Source: Leclercia adecarboxylata
Lineage (GTDB): Bacteria > Pseudomonadota > Gammaproteobacteria > Enterobacterales > Enterobacteriaceae
Direction of reading: 5' to 3'
Length of the DNA: 64,000 nucleotides
NCBI RefSeq assembly: GCF_006171285.1
Contig: NZ_CP040889.1
Span: 1,364,001-1,428,000 of the forward strand
Shown here: positions 48,385 to 58,293 of the stretch, piece after piece
How the letters are laid out: the number at the start of each line of letters is the position of its first letter
How positions within the stretch are numbered: position 1 is the stretch's first letter
Notes under the pieces: generated by a model
What the model was told of the DNA's origin: nothing
Seen by the model: the letters and a program-made list of their open reading frames with translations, nothing else
Databases searched by the model: none
Program-made: the position numbers and the translations under genes

Positions 48385-50052
48385 TTAAAACGCCACCGAC
48401 ACGCGGTAATAAATATTCAGACGATCCGGCCCCAGCCAGTCCGGATACGCAAGCGGTGTGCCCGCCGTTAACTGGCTTGAGAAGACGCGGTTCACGCTGT
48501 TCAACCCCACCGCCGCGCCCCACAGGGTGCCGGAGGCGTAGCGGTCGAAACCGTCTTTTTTCAGCCAGCCGCCGTCCAGCGCCGCCAGAGCGCCGATCTG
48601 CCCGATCCACGGCAGGGTGAAGAGCGAATAGTTGATCTCATTTCGCCAGTAGCCGCCGTTATCGCCGGAAAGATACTGCTCCTTAAAGCCGCGTACCGAG
48701 GTCTCGCCCCCCAGAGTTAAGCGCTCGCTGCCGTAGAGCCGGTCGGGGGACCACTGAAAATAGGCGCTGGAGAGCCACCACAGCCGGTCGGCCAGCGGTT
48801 GCTGATAGCTGGCGTTCAGGCTCCATTTGCGAAACTCCGCTTTTGGCACATCGCCGTGCTTGTCGTTGTCATCCTCAGCCCCCAGCCAGGGCACGCCCTG
48901 GGTGAAGGTCGGGTTAAAGGTCGCCACGCCGGTGGCGATTTTTTGCGTGTGGTTGATGCCCAGCGAAAAGCTCGAAAGCTTGCGGCTGCTTGTGGCGAGC
49001 AGGACATCGTCGAGGTAGTTATGGTTGATACGGTGGGTCAGGCCCACCGCGGCGCTGGTCTTGATATCGCCATTACGGAACAGCACCCAGGAGCCGTTCA
49101 GCCGGTGAGTTTCGTTATCGCCGGTCGAGCGCCAGCGATAGCCATTGTTATCGATGGTGCTGAGGTAGTTGCTCCAGCTGTAGCTGTAATCGAGCAGGCC
49201 ATAGCCGTAGGGCACGCTGACGCCTGCGGCAAAATTCTGCGCATCCTTACTGCTGGAAAAATCGCTGCTGCGCCCGCCGCTGATAAACCACTTATCGGCG
49301 ATCCCCAGAAGGTTGTTGCCGGTGAGCGCGCCGCTGAGCTGGCCGGTGCCGGTGCTCTTTTGCCCGCTGTTATCGAAGCTTATCGAGCCGTTAAGCGGGA
49401 ATTCCGGGTCGGCGGTGAGATTAACGATCGAGTATCCCTGGCGCTCGCCGGGCAGGATCTCTATCTGAACAGGGGTCTGACGCACCCGGTTCAGCTGCTC
49501 CATCCCCTGTTCGATATCGCGCAGGTTGAGGATCTTGCCCACCCGTCCCGGGAAGGTCATATCCAGCGTGCGTTCCGGCACGCCTTCCAGGCGGATCTGC
49601 TCGAGCTTGCCTTCCAGCACCGCGATATGCAGCGTGCCACGGCTCAGATCCTGCTCGGTCAGAAAGGCGCGGCTGGTGATGTACCCCCGGCTGATATACC
49701 AGTCTGAGACCGCATGCGTCAGGGCGCTGAGGCCCGCCATATTCAGGCACTGGTTGCGCCAGGGCGCGGTAAGGCGGCGCTCGGCAACGTCCGGCATGGC
49801 AGTGGCACCGTCCAGCACGATCTGGTTGATAACAAAACAGGGGCCGCCAGCGGCAGGTTGTACGGGGGATGAAGAGGCCGCGGGCAGGACCGTGCTGCGT
49901 TCCAGCTCGTCGCGCTGGCGCTGGTTTTGATCCAGCAGCTGCTGTTGCTGCTGTTGAACAGCGCTGCGATCCGCTGGCGACAGCAACGCCGCGTAGGCAC
50001 TGCCGAGTGGCCATAAAATGAGAGTGACAAAAAGCCCTGTTAATCTGGTCAT
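48385..50052 (-). CDS. cdiB: CdiB outer-membrane two-partner-secretion transporter
   Basis: An Omp85-superfamily (ShlB/FhaC type) transporter that exports CdiA. The 555 residues have a signal peptide (MTRLTGLFVTLILWPLGSAYA), a Gln-rich N-terminal helix (QQQQQQLLDQNQRQRDELER), POTRA domains at about 70-220 (CFVINQIVLDGA; YISRGYITSRAFLTEQDLSR) and a 16-strand barrel with the VRGF signature (TSVRGFKEQYLSG), ending in the usual aromatic residue (VSVAF). The ATG at 50052 has a GAAGG site; a GTG at 50064 is possible. It heads the cdiBAI operon. Confidence 0.92.
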   Translation of the reverse strand: MTRLTGLFVTLILWPLGSAYAALLSPADRSAVQQQQQQLLDQNQRQRDELERSTVLPAASSSPVQPAAGGPCFVINQIVLDGATAMPDVAERRLTAPWRNQCLNMAGLSALTHAVSDWYISRGYITSRAFLTEQDLSRGTLHIAVLEGKLEQIRLEGVPERTLDMTFPGRVGKILNLRDIEQGMEQLNRVRQTPVQIEILPGERQGYSIVNLTADPEFPLNGSISFDNSGQKSTGTGQLSGALTGNNLLGIADKWFISGGRSSDFSSSKDAQNFAAGVSVPYGYGLLDYSYSWSNYLSTIDNNGYRWRSTGDNETHRLNGSWVLFRNGDIKTSAAVGLTHRINHNYLDDVLLATSSRKLSSFSLGINHTQKIATGVATFNPTFTQGVPWLGAEDDNDKHGDVPKAEFRKWSLNASYQQPLADRLWWLSSAYFQWSPDRLYGSERLTLGGETSVRGFKEQYLSGDNGGYWRNEINYSLFTLPWIGQIGALAALDGGWLKKDGFDRYASGTLWGAAVGLNSVNRVFSSQLTAGTPLAYPDWLGPDRLNIYYRVSVAF

Positions 50053-50344
50053 CCTTACCTTCACTACATCCCTGCCTTCTGTCCGTTTTCAGACTGGCGT
50101 ACAAAAAAGGAGCAAAATATGTCAAAAAGTAACCTGTGTAAATGCACGTAAAAGGTCGACAGGGTTTTTTTCAGACTTTTTTTGCTCTTTTAGGAATTTA
50201 TTCAGGAAATGAATGCGAAATGCGCCCGCGCAAATTTAACGCACGTCGTCGTCGCGCCATTCATCAGACATGTGTATTATTCCCTGTTGTTTTCCTGACA
50301 ACTATCCTTAACTCAAATACTTAAGCGCCAAAGCGAAAAGCATC

Positions 50345-51514
50345 ATGAGCACACCGATCAAACGGCTGGAAATCATTAAAAACGCCATTGAGCTTGAAGA
50401 TGACGACATCATCGAGAGCCAGCTGGCACGGTTAAAAAGCGAAGCCTTTGACGATGAGCTTCGGGCGATCGTCGTGGCGCTTGAGCAGAAAAACTACACC
50501 GCGGCGTTAACCGCTATCGCCAGCTGGTTACAGAGCCAGCGCGCCGTCGCCCCGTGGCGCGACCCGCAGCTTGCCGCCAGCAAGCTGGAGCTGAAGGCGC
50601 TGGAGGAGCGCCTGCGTGATTTAATCGATCGCCGCAATGCCCGCGTCCAGCAGCTGGATGAATTTAACGACCTCTACCTCACCCGCCTCGGCCCGCTGAT
50701 GAGCCAGATCCTCGCCCTGCGCAAAACCCTGGCGGAGCTCAATCTGCGCCGCCAGCAGGCGGAAACCCGCCGTCGGGAAGCGGACTATCGCCGCTGCCAG
50801 CAGTACGTTGCCCAGGCGGTGGAGGTGCTGACCACCCTGACCCAACACTGGCGCGATCTGCCCGCCGACTCGATGCAGGCCGCCGCCGCGCGCAAGCATC
50901 TGCAGCAGCAAAGCAACCTGATTGCCAACCTGCTGGCCGAAGCCCAGGAGCTGGAAACCGGCTTAACCCGGGAAGAGGAGCCCGCCCGCCAGGCACGGGA
51001 CGAAGCCAACGACGAGTATGAAAAATACCGCGAGCAGCAGCACGAAGCGGAGATCCGCCTGCGCAAGGGCCAGGATCTCTCAGAAGAGGATCAGAACGAG
51101 TTAAAACGGCTCTGGCGTCAGGCGAGCAAGCTCTGTCATCCGGATCTGGTGGCGGATGAGCTGAAAGAAGAGGCGAACGCCATGATGGTGCAGCTGAACC
51201 AGGCGAAGCAGCGTGGCGACGTGAAGGCGATCCGCTCCCTGGTGGCCCGCCTGCATCAGGGGCTGGAGCCGCTGATGGCCAGCGACAGGCTGAACGATCT
51301 GACGCGTATCCGCAAAAAGATGGCCCAGGTGCGCGAACAGATCGACACCCTGGTGAGCGAACTGGCGGAGCTGGAAAAAGAGGAGTCCTGGCTGCTGGTC
51401 TCCTCGCTGAGCAATATGGAAACTTATTTTGCCCAGCAGGAGAAAGCCTTACGTGAGGTGCGCGCCTCGCTGGAACATCAGGTCAGCGAAGCGCAGCTCG
51501 ACGACGTGGCCTGA
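50345..51514 (+). CDS. J-domain coiled-coil protein
   Basis: A 389-residue soluble, charged protein, almost all helix and coiled coil. A J-domain-like segment with HPD at residues 265-267 (LWRQASKLCHPDLVADELKE) lies near the middle-to-C-terminal part, which would let it stimulate a DnaK-type chaperone. No zinc-finger or Gly/Phe region is present, so it is not a general DnaJ. No family name was recognised. It is at the right border of the accessory block, convergent with yqjH and sharing no bases with it (stop at 51514, yqjH stop from 51515). Confidence 0.75.
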   Translation: MSTPIKRLEIIKNAIELEDDDIIESQLARLKSEAFDDELRAIVVALEQKNYTAALTAIASWLQSQRAVAPWRDPQLAASKLELKALEERLRDLIDRRNARVQQLDEFNDLYLTRLGPLMSQILALRKTLAELNLRRQQAETRRREADYRRCQQYVAQAVEVLTTLTQHWRDLPADSMQAAAARKHLQQQSNLIANLLAEAQELETGLTREEEPARQARDEANDEYEKYREQQHEAEIRLRKGQDLSEEDQNELKRLWRQASKLCHPDLVADELKEEANAMMVQLNQAKQRGDVKAIRSLVARLHQGLEPLMASDRLNDLTRIRKKMAQVREQIDTLVSELAELEKEESWLLVSSLSNMETYFAQQEKALREVRASLEHQVSEAQLDDVA

Positions 51515-52279
51515 CTATTTGGCGTGCCAGTAAGCGCTGGCACGCACCAGCTTCTGATCGATGGCGTCGGTTTCAAACAGGCGACTCAGGTTTTTCACCA
51601 CCTTCCCTTCCCCGGTCAGCCAGATGAAGTAATCCTCCGCCGGCACGCTGAGGGCGGTCAGACGATCCGCCACCGCCTGCTCGTTATGCCCCACCACCCA
51701 GGTGATGTTGAACTCGCTCAGGTGCGCCAGATAGTCCTGACAGGCGGCATCCCCGACGGTCACCACGGCATGCACTTCCGGGCGCACCGGCAGGGCGCGC
51801 AGCGCCTCCAGACGGCGGCGCAGGGCGGGCATTCCCGACTCATCGCAGACGTAGAGCTGCCAGGCGTAATCTTCCGGCACCACCAGGGAACCGCGCGGGC
51901 CGCCGATGGAGAGCGTATCCCCCGGCTTTGCCTCTACCGCCCACTGGCTTGCCACCCCGCCGTCGTGGATAAAGAAGTCGAGCGCCAGCTCGTGACGGGC
52001 CGCGTCATACAGCGGAGTGTAATCCCGCGCCTGCGGACGCACGCCGTCGCCCCAGTTAACGCCCTCGTCCGTCACCACCGGCGGCACAAAGGTCGTGCCC
52101 GGTTGCGGGAAAAAGACTTTGGAATGGTCGTCGAAGCCGCGGGAGCTGAAGCCCTCCAGCGCCTCGCCGCCTAACACGATGCGCTGAAAACCGGCACTGA
52201 CGCGCTCAACGCGGAGTACGTTCAGCTCGCGAAAACGCAGGTCGTTGCGGACACGTTGTGGGTAGCGGGTAGTGGTCAT
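51515..52279 (-). CDS. yqjH: NADPH-dependent ferric-chelate reductase (siderophore-interacting protein)
   Basis: Flavoprotein of the ViuB/siderophore-interacting family that reduces ferric siderophores in the cytoplasm. It has 254 residues, the E. coli YqjH length. The FAD-binding region includes RDYTPLYD (about 84-91) and the NAD(P) part includes GGPRGSL, YVCDESGMPALRR and WLTGEGKVVKNL. It is divergent from yqjI with a Fur-like box and palindromes between, consistent with control by iron and by YqjI. Confidence 0.94.
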   Translation of the reverse strand: MTTTRYPQRVRNDLRFRELNVLRVERVSAGFQRIVLGGEALEGFSSRGFDDHSKVFFPQPGTTFVPPVVTDEGVNWGDGVRPQARDYTPLYDAARHELALDFFIHDGGVASQWAVEAKPGDTLSIGGPRGSLVVPEDYAWQLYVCDESGMPALRRRLEALRALPVRPEVHAVVTVGDAACQDYLAHLSEFNITWVVGHNEQAVADRLTALSVPAEDYFIWLTGEGKVVKNLSRLFETDAIDQKLVRASAYWHAK

Positions 52280-52302
52280 AATTTGCCTTCGTGATGTGAA
52301 AA

Positions 52303-52312
52303 CGATATATCG
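52303..52312. promoter_or_regulatory. Palindrome in the yqjH leader
   Basis: CGATATATCG is a perfect 10-bp palindrome 24 bp upstream of yqjH. Its GATATATC core occurs again at 52401-52408 next to the yqjI-side palindromes, so it may be part of the same regulatory array. Confidence 0.4.
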
Positions 52313-52328
52313 AAAATGAAAGTTAAAT

Positions 52329-52347
52329 GATAATGATTGCTAATAAA
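52329..52347 (-). promoter_or_regulatory. Fur-box candidate for yqjH
   Basis: The 19-mer starting GATAATGATTGCTAATA matches 12 of 19 positions of the Fur consensus, with the first nine (GATAATGAT) exact. yqjH is Fur-regulated in E. coli. Confidence 0.6.
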
Positions 52348-52362
52348 CAAAAATGCAAGATG

Positions 52363-52401
52363 TTTTAGATTGCATCTAAAACTAATTTAGATATAAATTA
52401 G
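52363..52401. promoter_or_regulatory. Two adjacent inverted repeats, YqjI operator candidates
   Basis: TTTTAGAT-TGC-ATCTAAAA (52363-52381) is a perfect 8-bp inverted repeat. CTAATTT-AGATAT-AAATTAG (52382-52401) adjoins it. They lie between the Fur-like box and yqjI and share TTAGAT elements, as expected for a PadR-family dimer that controls both divergent genes. Confidence 0.65.
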
Positions 52402-52426
52402 ATATATCAAATTAAAGGAAAACCCT

Positions 52427-52921
52427 ATGCGACAGGCACACGAAGGCGGCGGACGCCGTCAGCGCTTTTTTGGTCACGGTGAGTTAAGGCTGGTGATTCT
52501 GGACCTCCTGACCCGCAATGCCAGCCACGGTTATGAGCTGATTAAAGACATTGAAAGCATGACCCAGGGAAACTACACGCCGAGCCCTGGGGTGATTTAT
52601 CCCACGCTGGATTTCCTGCAGGATCAGCAGTTCATCACCTTCACCGAAGAAGAGAACGGGCGCAAACAGATTGCCATCACCGTAGCCGGACAGCGCTGGT
52701 TGGATGAGAACCTGGAACAGCTTGAGAACATCCAGGCGCGCATCAAAGCACGCTGCGTGGGCTTCCAGCTGCGTAAAAACCCGCAGATGAAGCGGGCACT
52801 CGACAATTTTAAAGCGGTGCTGGATTTGAAGGTCAACCAGGAAGGATTGAGCGACGCGCAGCTTAAACAGATTATTGCGGTTATTGACCGCGCGTCGCTG
52901 GAGATCAATCAGCTGGATTAA
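52427..52921 (+). CDS. yqjI: PadR-family regulator YqjI, lacking the metal-rich N-terminus
   Basis: A winged-helix repressor; in E. coli YqjI senses nickel through a His/Cys-rich N-terminal extension and represses yqjH and itself. Here the protein has 164 residues (E. coli about 207) and starts [20 protein letters not shown], going almost directly into the PadR domain ([26 protein letters not shown]). The AAAGGA site decides the start, and no in-frame extension with His/Cys exists upstream. The C-terminal dimerisation helix ([15 protein letters not shown]) is intact. Its stop overlaps that of the convergent chemoreceptor gene by 4 bp. Confidence 0.88.
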   Translation: MRQAHEGGGRRQRFFGHGELRLVILDLLTRNASHGYELIKDIESMTQGNYTPSPGVIYPTLDFLQDQQFITFTEEENGRKQIAITVAGQRWLDENLEQLENIQARIKARCVGFQLRKNPQMKRALDNFKAVLDLKVNQEGLSDAQLKQIIAVIDRASLEINQLD

Positions 52922-54477
52922 GCGACGGCTTCCCCGCTAACGCGGAACACCTTCACCAGCTCTTTCAGGTTCATCGCCTGATCGTTAAGGGAGGATGCCG
53001 CCGCCACGGACTCTTCCACCAGCGCGGAGTTCTGCTGGGTGGTGGCATCAATCAGGCCAATGGCGCTGTTGATCTGCGAGATGCCTTCCGTCTGCTCGTG
53101 GCTCGCCTGACGAATTTCGCGCAGGATGACGTCCATCTCCTGCACGTTCCCCACCATGCCATTGATCAGCCCGCTGGCTTTTTCCACCAGCGCCATCCCG
53201 TCCTGCGTCTGGCTGGTTGAGCTCTCAATCAGCTGGCGAATTTCGCTGGCCGAAGTAGCGCTTTTCTGCGCCAGCTGGCGAACCTCACCGGCCACCACCG
53301 CAAAGCCGCGACCATGCTCACCCGCGCGGGCCGCTTCTACCGCCGCGTTCAGCGCCAGAATGTTGGTCTGGAAGGCAATGGAGTCGATCAGGTTGATGAT
53401 GTCGGACATCCGGTTAGAGGTCTCGTTGATCAGGCGCATTTTGCTGGTGACCTGCAGCATCATCTCGCCGTTGTTTTTCACCACCCTGGCCGCATCGGCC
53501 GAGAGGGTCGTCGCTTCCCCGGTATGTGACGCGGTGTTTTTCACCGTCGCGGTGATCTGCTCCATCGACGCCGCCGTTTGCTCAACGGAGCTGGCCTGCT
53601 CTTCGGTTCGCGCAGCCAGATCCTGGTTGCCCGCCACAATCTGCGCCGCAGCGCTGGAGATACTCTCCGAGCCGGTCTGCACCTGCTGAACAATCTCCAG
53701 CAGACGAACTTTCATCTCCATCAGCGCCGTCAGCAGCTGGCCGGTTTCGTCTTTCCCGTGGGAGGCCATGCTGCGGGTCAGATCGCCCTCGGCAATGGCC
53801 TGGGCAAAATCCACCGCCTCGCCCAGCGGACGGGTAATCGAGCGCACGATAAACCACCCCATCAGGCTGCCCACCGCCACGCTGAACAGGGTGATAAGGA
53901 TCAGCAGCAGGCGGTTGCTTTTGAAATCGCCGTCCACCTCCACGCCCGCGCGCTGCATCTCGGTGTCCTGGATCGCAATCAGCTCCTGCACCTTCGCCTT
54001 ATAGGCCTGCTGCAGGGTGAGGGTGTTGGTCATCATCTCCTGAATCGCCCCGGCCCGATCGTTGCTCTGCACCGCCTGCAGGATGCGGTAGCGGGAGTCA
54101 AGATACTGCTGGCGGACCCCGCGGATATCGCTCAGCACCTGCTGGGATTTAGCATCCTGCAGGGCCGTGTTCAGCTCGCCCAGGATCAGGGTGATACGCT
54201 CGCTGATCTCTTTCAGATGCTGCTCTGATTGCGCCGTGTACTTGCCCTGGTCGTCCAGCAGCATCAGCTGTTGAGTGCTAATAAATTCCTGGAAGTTTTC
54301 GATTAACTGGTTGGCTTTTACCGTGGTGGGATAATCGCTGGTGATGATGGATTGCATCCCGTTATTTGCCCGGTTAAGGCTCATCAGAGATAAACTCGCA
54401 CTTATCCCCATCAGGACAATAAAGAATCCAAACGCCAGAAATAATTTCGTGCCGATTTTTACGTCATGTAAGAACAT
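52918..54477 (-). CDS. Methyl-accepting chemotaxis protein
   Basis: A 519-residue class-I receptor. The N-terminal membrane helix is about 10-32 ([20 protein letters not shown]), the periplasmic four-helix bundle about 33-190, and the second membrane helix about 190-212 ([20 protein letters not shown]). A HAMP domain and the signalling hairpin follow, with [20 protein letters not shown] and [13 protein letters not shown]. The C-terminus VSGEAVA lacks the NWETF pentapeptide that tethers CheR/CheB in Tsr and Tar, so adaptation would rely on other receptors. The ligand is unknown. A good sigma-28 promoter lies upstream (54518-54544). Confidence 0.92.
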   Translation of the reverse strand: MFLHDVKIGTKLFLAFGFFIVLMGISASLSLMSLNRANNGMQSIITSDYPTTVKANQLIENFQEFISTQQLMLLDDQGKYTAQSEQHLKEISERITLILGELNTALQDAKSQQVLSDIRGVRQQYLDSRYRILQAVQSNDRAGAIQEMMTNTLTLQQAYKAKVQELIAIQDTEMQRAGVEVDGDFKSNRLLLILITLFSVAVGSLMGWFIVRSITRPLGEAVDFAQAIAEGDLTRSMASHGKDETGQLLTALMEMKVRLLEIVQQVQTGSESISSAAAQIVAGNQDLAARTEEQASSVEQTAASMEQITATVKNTASHTGEATTLSADAARVVKNNGEMMLQVTSKMRLINETSNRMSDIINLIDSIAFQTNILALNAAVEAARAGEHGRGFAVVAGEVRQLAQKSATSASEIRQLIESSTSQTQDGMALVEKASGLINGMVGNVQEMDVILREIRQASHEQTEGISQINSAIGLIDATTQQNSALVEESVAAASSLNDQAMNLKELVKVFRVSGEAVA

Positions 54478-54517
54478 ATTTACTCCATCGATGTGATTAT
54501 TTCTCAGACGATCAGCG

Positions 54518-54544
54518 TTATCGGTAACTTCATCGCTAACTTTA
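54518..54544 (-). promoter_or_regulatory. Sigma-28 (FliA) promoter of the chemoreceptor gene
   Basis: On the minus strand TAAAGTTA (-35; TAAA at 54541-54544) is followed after 15 bp by ACCGATAA (-10, 54518-54525). This is 7 of 8 matches to GCCGATAA with the exact sigma-28 spacing, 41 bp before the ATG. Confidence 0.85.
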
Positions 54545-54761
54545 TGACTTTGATCGCTTTTTTATTTCATAACCACCTTAATAGATAGGCACTGGCTATT
54601 AATTCTGGCTCATCGATCGTTACGTGACCACCGGAACAGGCTTTTTTGACACCGCATTAGGGAAAACAGACTCAGGCAGGAAGAATAAACTGAGGCGATT
54701 TTTTTTAGTTATTTAATATTCAATTAACAACTAACGATAAAAAGAAATACAGCTCATAAAT

Positions 54762-54800
54762 AAAAAGCCGTTTACTCCTCGCAGAGCAAACGGCTTTTTT
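54762..54800 (-). terminator. Terminator of aer
   Basis: A long stem pairs AAAAAGCCGTTT (54762-54773) with AAACGGCTTTTTT (54788-54800). On the minus strand it ends in a T tract and lies 15 bp after the aer stop. It is symmetric enough to act in both directions. Confidence 0.9.
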
Positions 54801-54814
54801 GGAACACGACTGAC

Positions 54815-56335
54815 TCAGTGCAGGACGGTGACCGCATCTTCCAGACGTTTCGCCCGATGCTTCACCATCGCCGACACCTGCGCGCTGGTTTCGACCAGCG
54901 CCGCGTTTTTCTGGGTAATCGAATCCAGTTCAGCGACCGCCCGGGTCAGCTCCGACAGGCCTGACGCCTGCTCGGAGGTGGACTGGCTGATCTCGGCGAT
55001 CAGTCGGGTGACGTTCTGCACTTTCTCGACGATGTCGTCCATGGTACGTCCGGCGGCATGAACCTGCTCCGAGCCGGACAGCACTTTACTGGCGCTGGCG
55101 TCGATCAGCTTGCGGATATCGTTGGCGGCGTTAGCGCTGCGGCTGGCCAGATGACGTACTTCCCCGGCCACCACCGCGAAGCCTTTGCCCTGCTCCCCTG
55201 CTCTGGCCGCTTCTACCGCCGCATTCAGCGCCAGAATATTGGTCTGGAAGGCGATGTCGTTAATCAGCTTGGTGATGGAGCCGATACGCTGGGTGCTGTC
55301 GGCAATCTCGTCCATGGTTTTGACCACCGTCTGCATCGCGTGTCCGCCTTCGGTGGCGGCGTCGCTGGCGGCGATAGAGAGTTTATCGGCATCGACGGCG
55401 GTTCGGGTGTTGCTCTGCACGGTCATCGCCAGCTGGTTCATGGTCTCGACGGTCTGTTTCACGTTGGAGACGGTCTGGTGCGTGCGATCGTTGAGGTCGT
55501 CGTTGCCCCGCGCCAGCTGGTCGCTGCCGTCGCGCACGTTAACCACCTGGCTTGAGACGTCGTTGATCAGCCAGCGGCACATCAGGCCGAGCTGCCCGAC
55601 CGCCCGCAGGGTCAGCCCCAGCTCGTCGCTGCGGTTAAGGTGCTCCACGCTGTTGCGCTCGCCCGTCGCCACCTTCAGCGCCTGGCGCGCCACGTTTTCA
55701 ACCGGACGCACGATCTGCTGTTCAAACAGCAGGGTTCCCAGCAGCATCACCAGCGCGCTGGCGCCCAGTGCCGCCCAGCCCGCCCCGGTGGCGAACAGGG
55801 TCGCCGCCAGCACGGCAAACAGCGCCGTCATCACGCTGCGCACCCGCCAGCGCAGCGGCATCGCCGGGAGTTTACCGGCCCAGCCTCTGGCAACCACCAG
55901 CCCCTTATGCACCCGCTTTTTGCTGCGCCCTTCGTTCAGGGCTTTATACAGCGGCTCCACGGCGGCAATCTCCTCCGGCGTGGCCTTCACGCGAATGGAC
56001 ATATACCCGGTAGTCTGGCCGTTGCGCACCATCGGCACCGCATTGGCGCGCACCCAGTAGTGATCGCCATTTTTACGGCGGTTTTTGACGATGCCGCTCC
56101 AGGGCTCACCCTGTTGCAGGGTGGACCACATGTCGGCAAAGGCCGCTTTTGGCATGTCCGGGTGGCGAACGAGGTTGTGCGGCTGCCCGACGAGTTCGGC
56201 CAGCGTGTAGCCACTCACCTGAACAAAGGTGTCATTGGCCTGGGTAATGTAGCTGTGCAGATCGGTGGTGGACATCAGGGTGGTGTCATCTTGCAGCGGA
56301 TATTCACACTGCGTGACAAACGGTTGAGGCGACAT
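54815..56335 (-). CDS. aer: Aerotaxis receptor Aer
   Basis: Senses redox state through FAD bound to an N-terminal PAS domain and signals to CheA. It has 506 residues, as in E. coli. The PAS domain (about 10-120) has NDTFVQVSGYTLAELVGQPH and NRRKNGDHYWVRANAVPM. A membrane hairpin is at about 165-205, then HAMP (NSVEHLNRSDELGLTLRAVG) and the signalling domain ([20 protein letters not shown]). It ends HRAKRLEDAVTVLH. The start at 56335 has the AAGGG site 6 bp upstream; 56341 is too close. It has no CheR-tether pentapeptide, as expected for Aer. Confidence 0.95.
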   Translation of the reverse strand: MSPQPFVTQCEYPLQDDTTLMSTTDLHSYITQANDTFVQVSGYTLAELVGQPHNLVRHPDMPKAAFADMWSTLQQGEPWSGIVKNRRKNGDHYWVRANAVPMVRNGQTTGYMSIRVKATPEEIAAVEPLYKALNEGRSKKRVHKGLVVARGWAGKLPAMPLRWRVRSVMTALFAVLAATLFATGAGWAALGASALVMLLGTLLFEQQIVRPVENVARQALKVATGERNSVEHLNRSDELGLTLRAVGQLGLMCRWLINDVSSQVVNVRDGSDQLARGNDDLNDRTHQTVSNVKQTVETMNQLAMTVQSNTRTAVDADKLSIAASDAATEGGHAMQTVVKTMDEIADSTQRIGSITKLINDIAFQTNILALNAAVEAARAGEQGKGFAVVAGEVRHLASRSANAANDIRKLIDASASKVLSGSEQVHAAGRTMDDIVEKVQNVTRLIAEISQSTSEQASGLSELTRAVAELDSITQKNAALVETSAQVSAMVKHRAKRLEDAVTVLH

Positions 56336-56383
56336 AGGCATCCCTTGCAGGTTACTTGAATGTTATTTTTGTGGCGTAAATAT

Positions 56384-56410
56384 TTTACGGCGGTAACGAA
56401 CATATCTTTA
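56384..56410 (-). promoter_or_regulatory. Sigma-28 (FliA) promoter of aer
   Basis: Read on the minus strand: TAAAG at the -35 (TAAA at 56407-56410), exactly 15 bp, then GCCGTAAA (56384-56391; 7 of 8 matches to GCCGATAA). aer is a FliA-dependent class-III gene in E. coli. Confidence 0.7.
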
Positions 56411-56702
56411 GATGTTAAACATGCCTAAGATCGCAAAACGCAACTAAACCGCATTTTTTGTGTGTTTTTTTAATTTATTGATATCTAATGATTTCAATTC
56501 GCAACTACTCCTGAAGGAGGATCCCTGTCTGCCCCCAATACAGCCTATATCCGCCCTAAAACAGGGCAAATGCACTGCCAGCGGGCATCTCTGCATCTGA
56601 AAGTTCCATGTCGCAGCGGCCGCGCTGCCGTTTTGCATGATTAAATATTGTGTAACATTATTTTAACCTGGCGTTTATCCCGATTTTTGTTAAGTCCCCG
56701 GA

Positions 56703-58146
<1,444 letters not shown>

Positions 58147-58150
58147 AATA

Positions 58151-58283
58151 CGCCGGGCGGCGCGATGCTTGCCCGGCCTACGAGTCTGTGCCTGTTGTTG
58201 CCCGGTGGCGCTTCGCTTACCGGGCCTATAACTGCCACAACGACGTTGGTTTTTGTAGGCCGGGCAAGCGTAGCGCCCCCGGC
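58151..58283. repeat. Cluster of three REP elements
   Basis: Three REP-type palindromes of about 30 bp in alternating orientation: 58151-58181 (GCCGGGCGGCGCG type), 58200-58229 (GCCCGGTGGCGCTTCGCTTA) and 58255-58283. This BIME-like cluster lies between the convergent patA and the XRE-cupin gene. Confidence 0.85.
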
Positions 58284-58293
58284 ATGTCAAATT

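Larger units (their letters stand above)
54478..54814. other. Gap between the chemoreceptor gene and aer
   Basis: A 337-bp A/T-rich stretch holding the sigma-28 promoter of the chemoreceptor gene (54518-54544) and the terminator of aer (54762-54800). No gene is visible in it. Confidence 0.7.
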
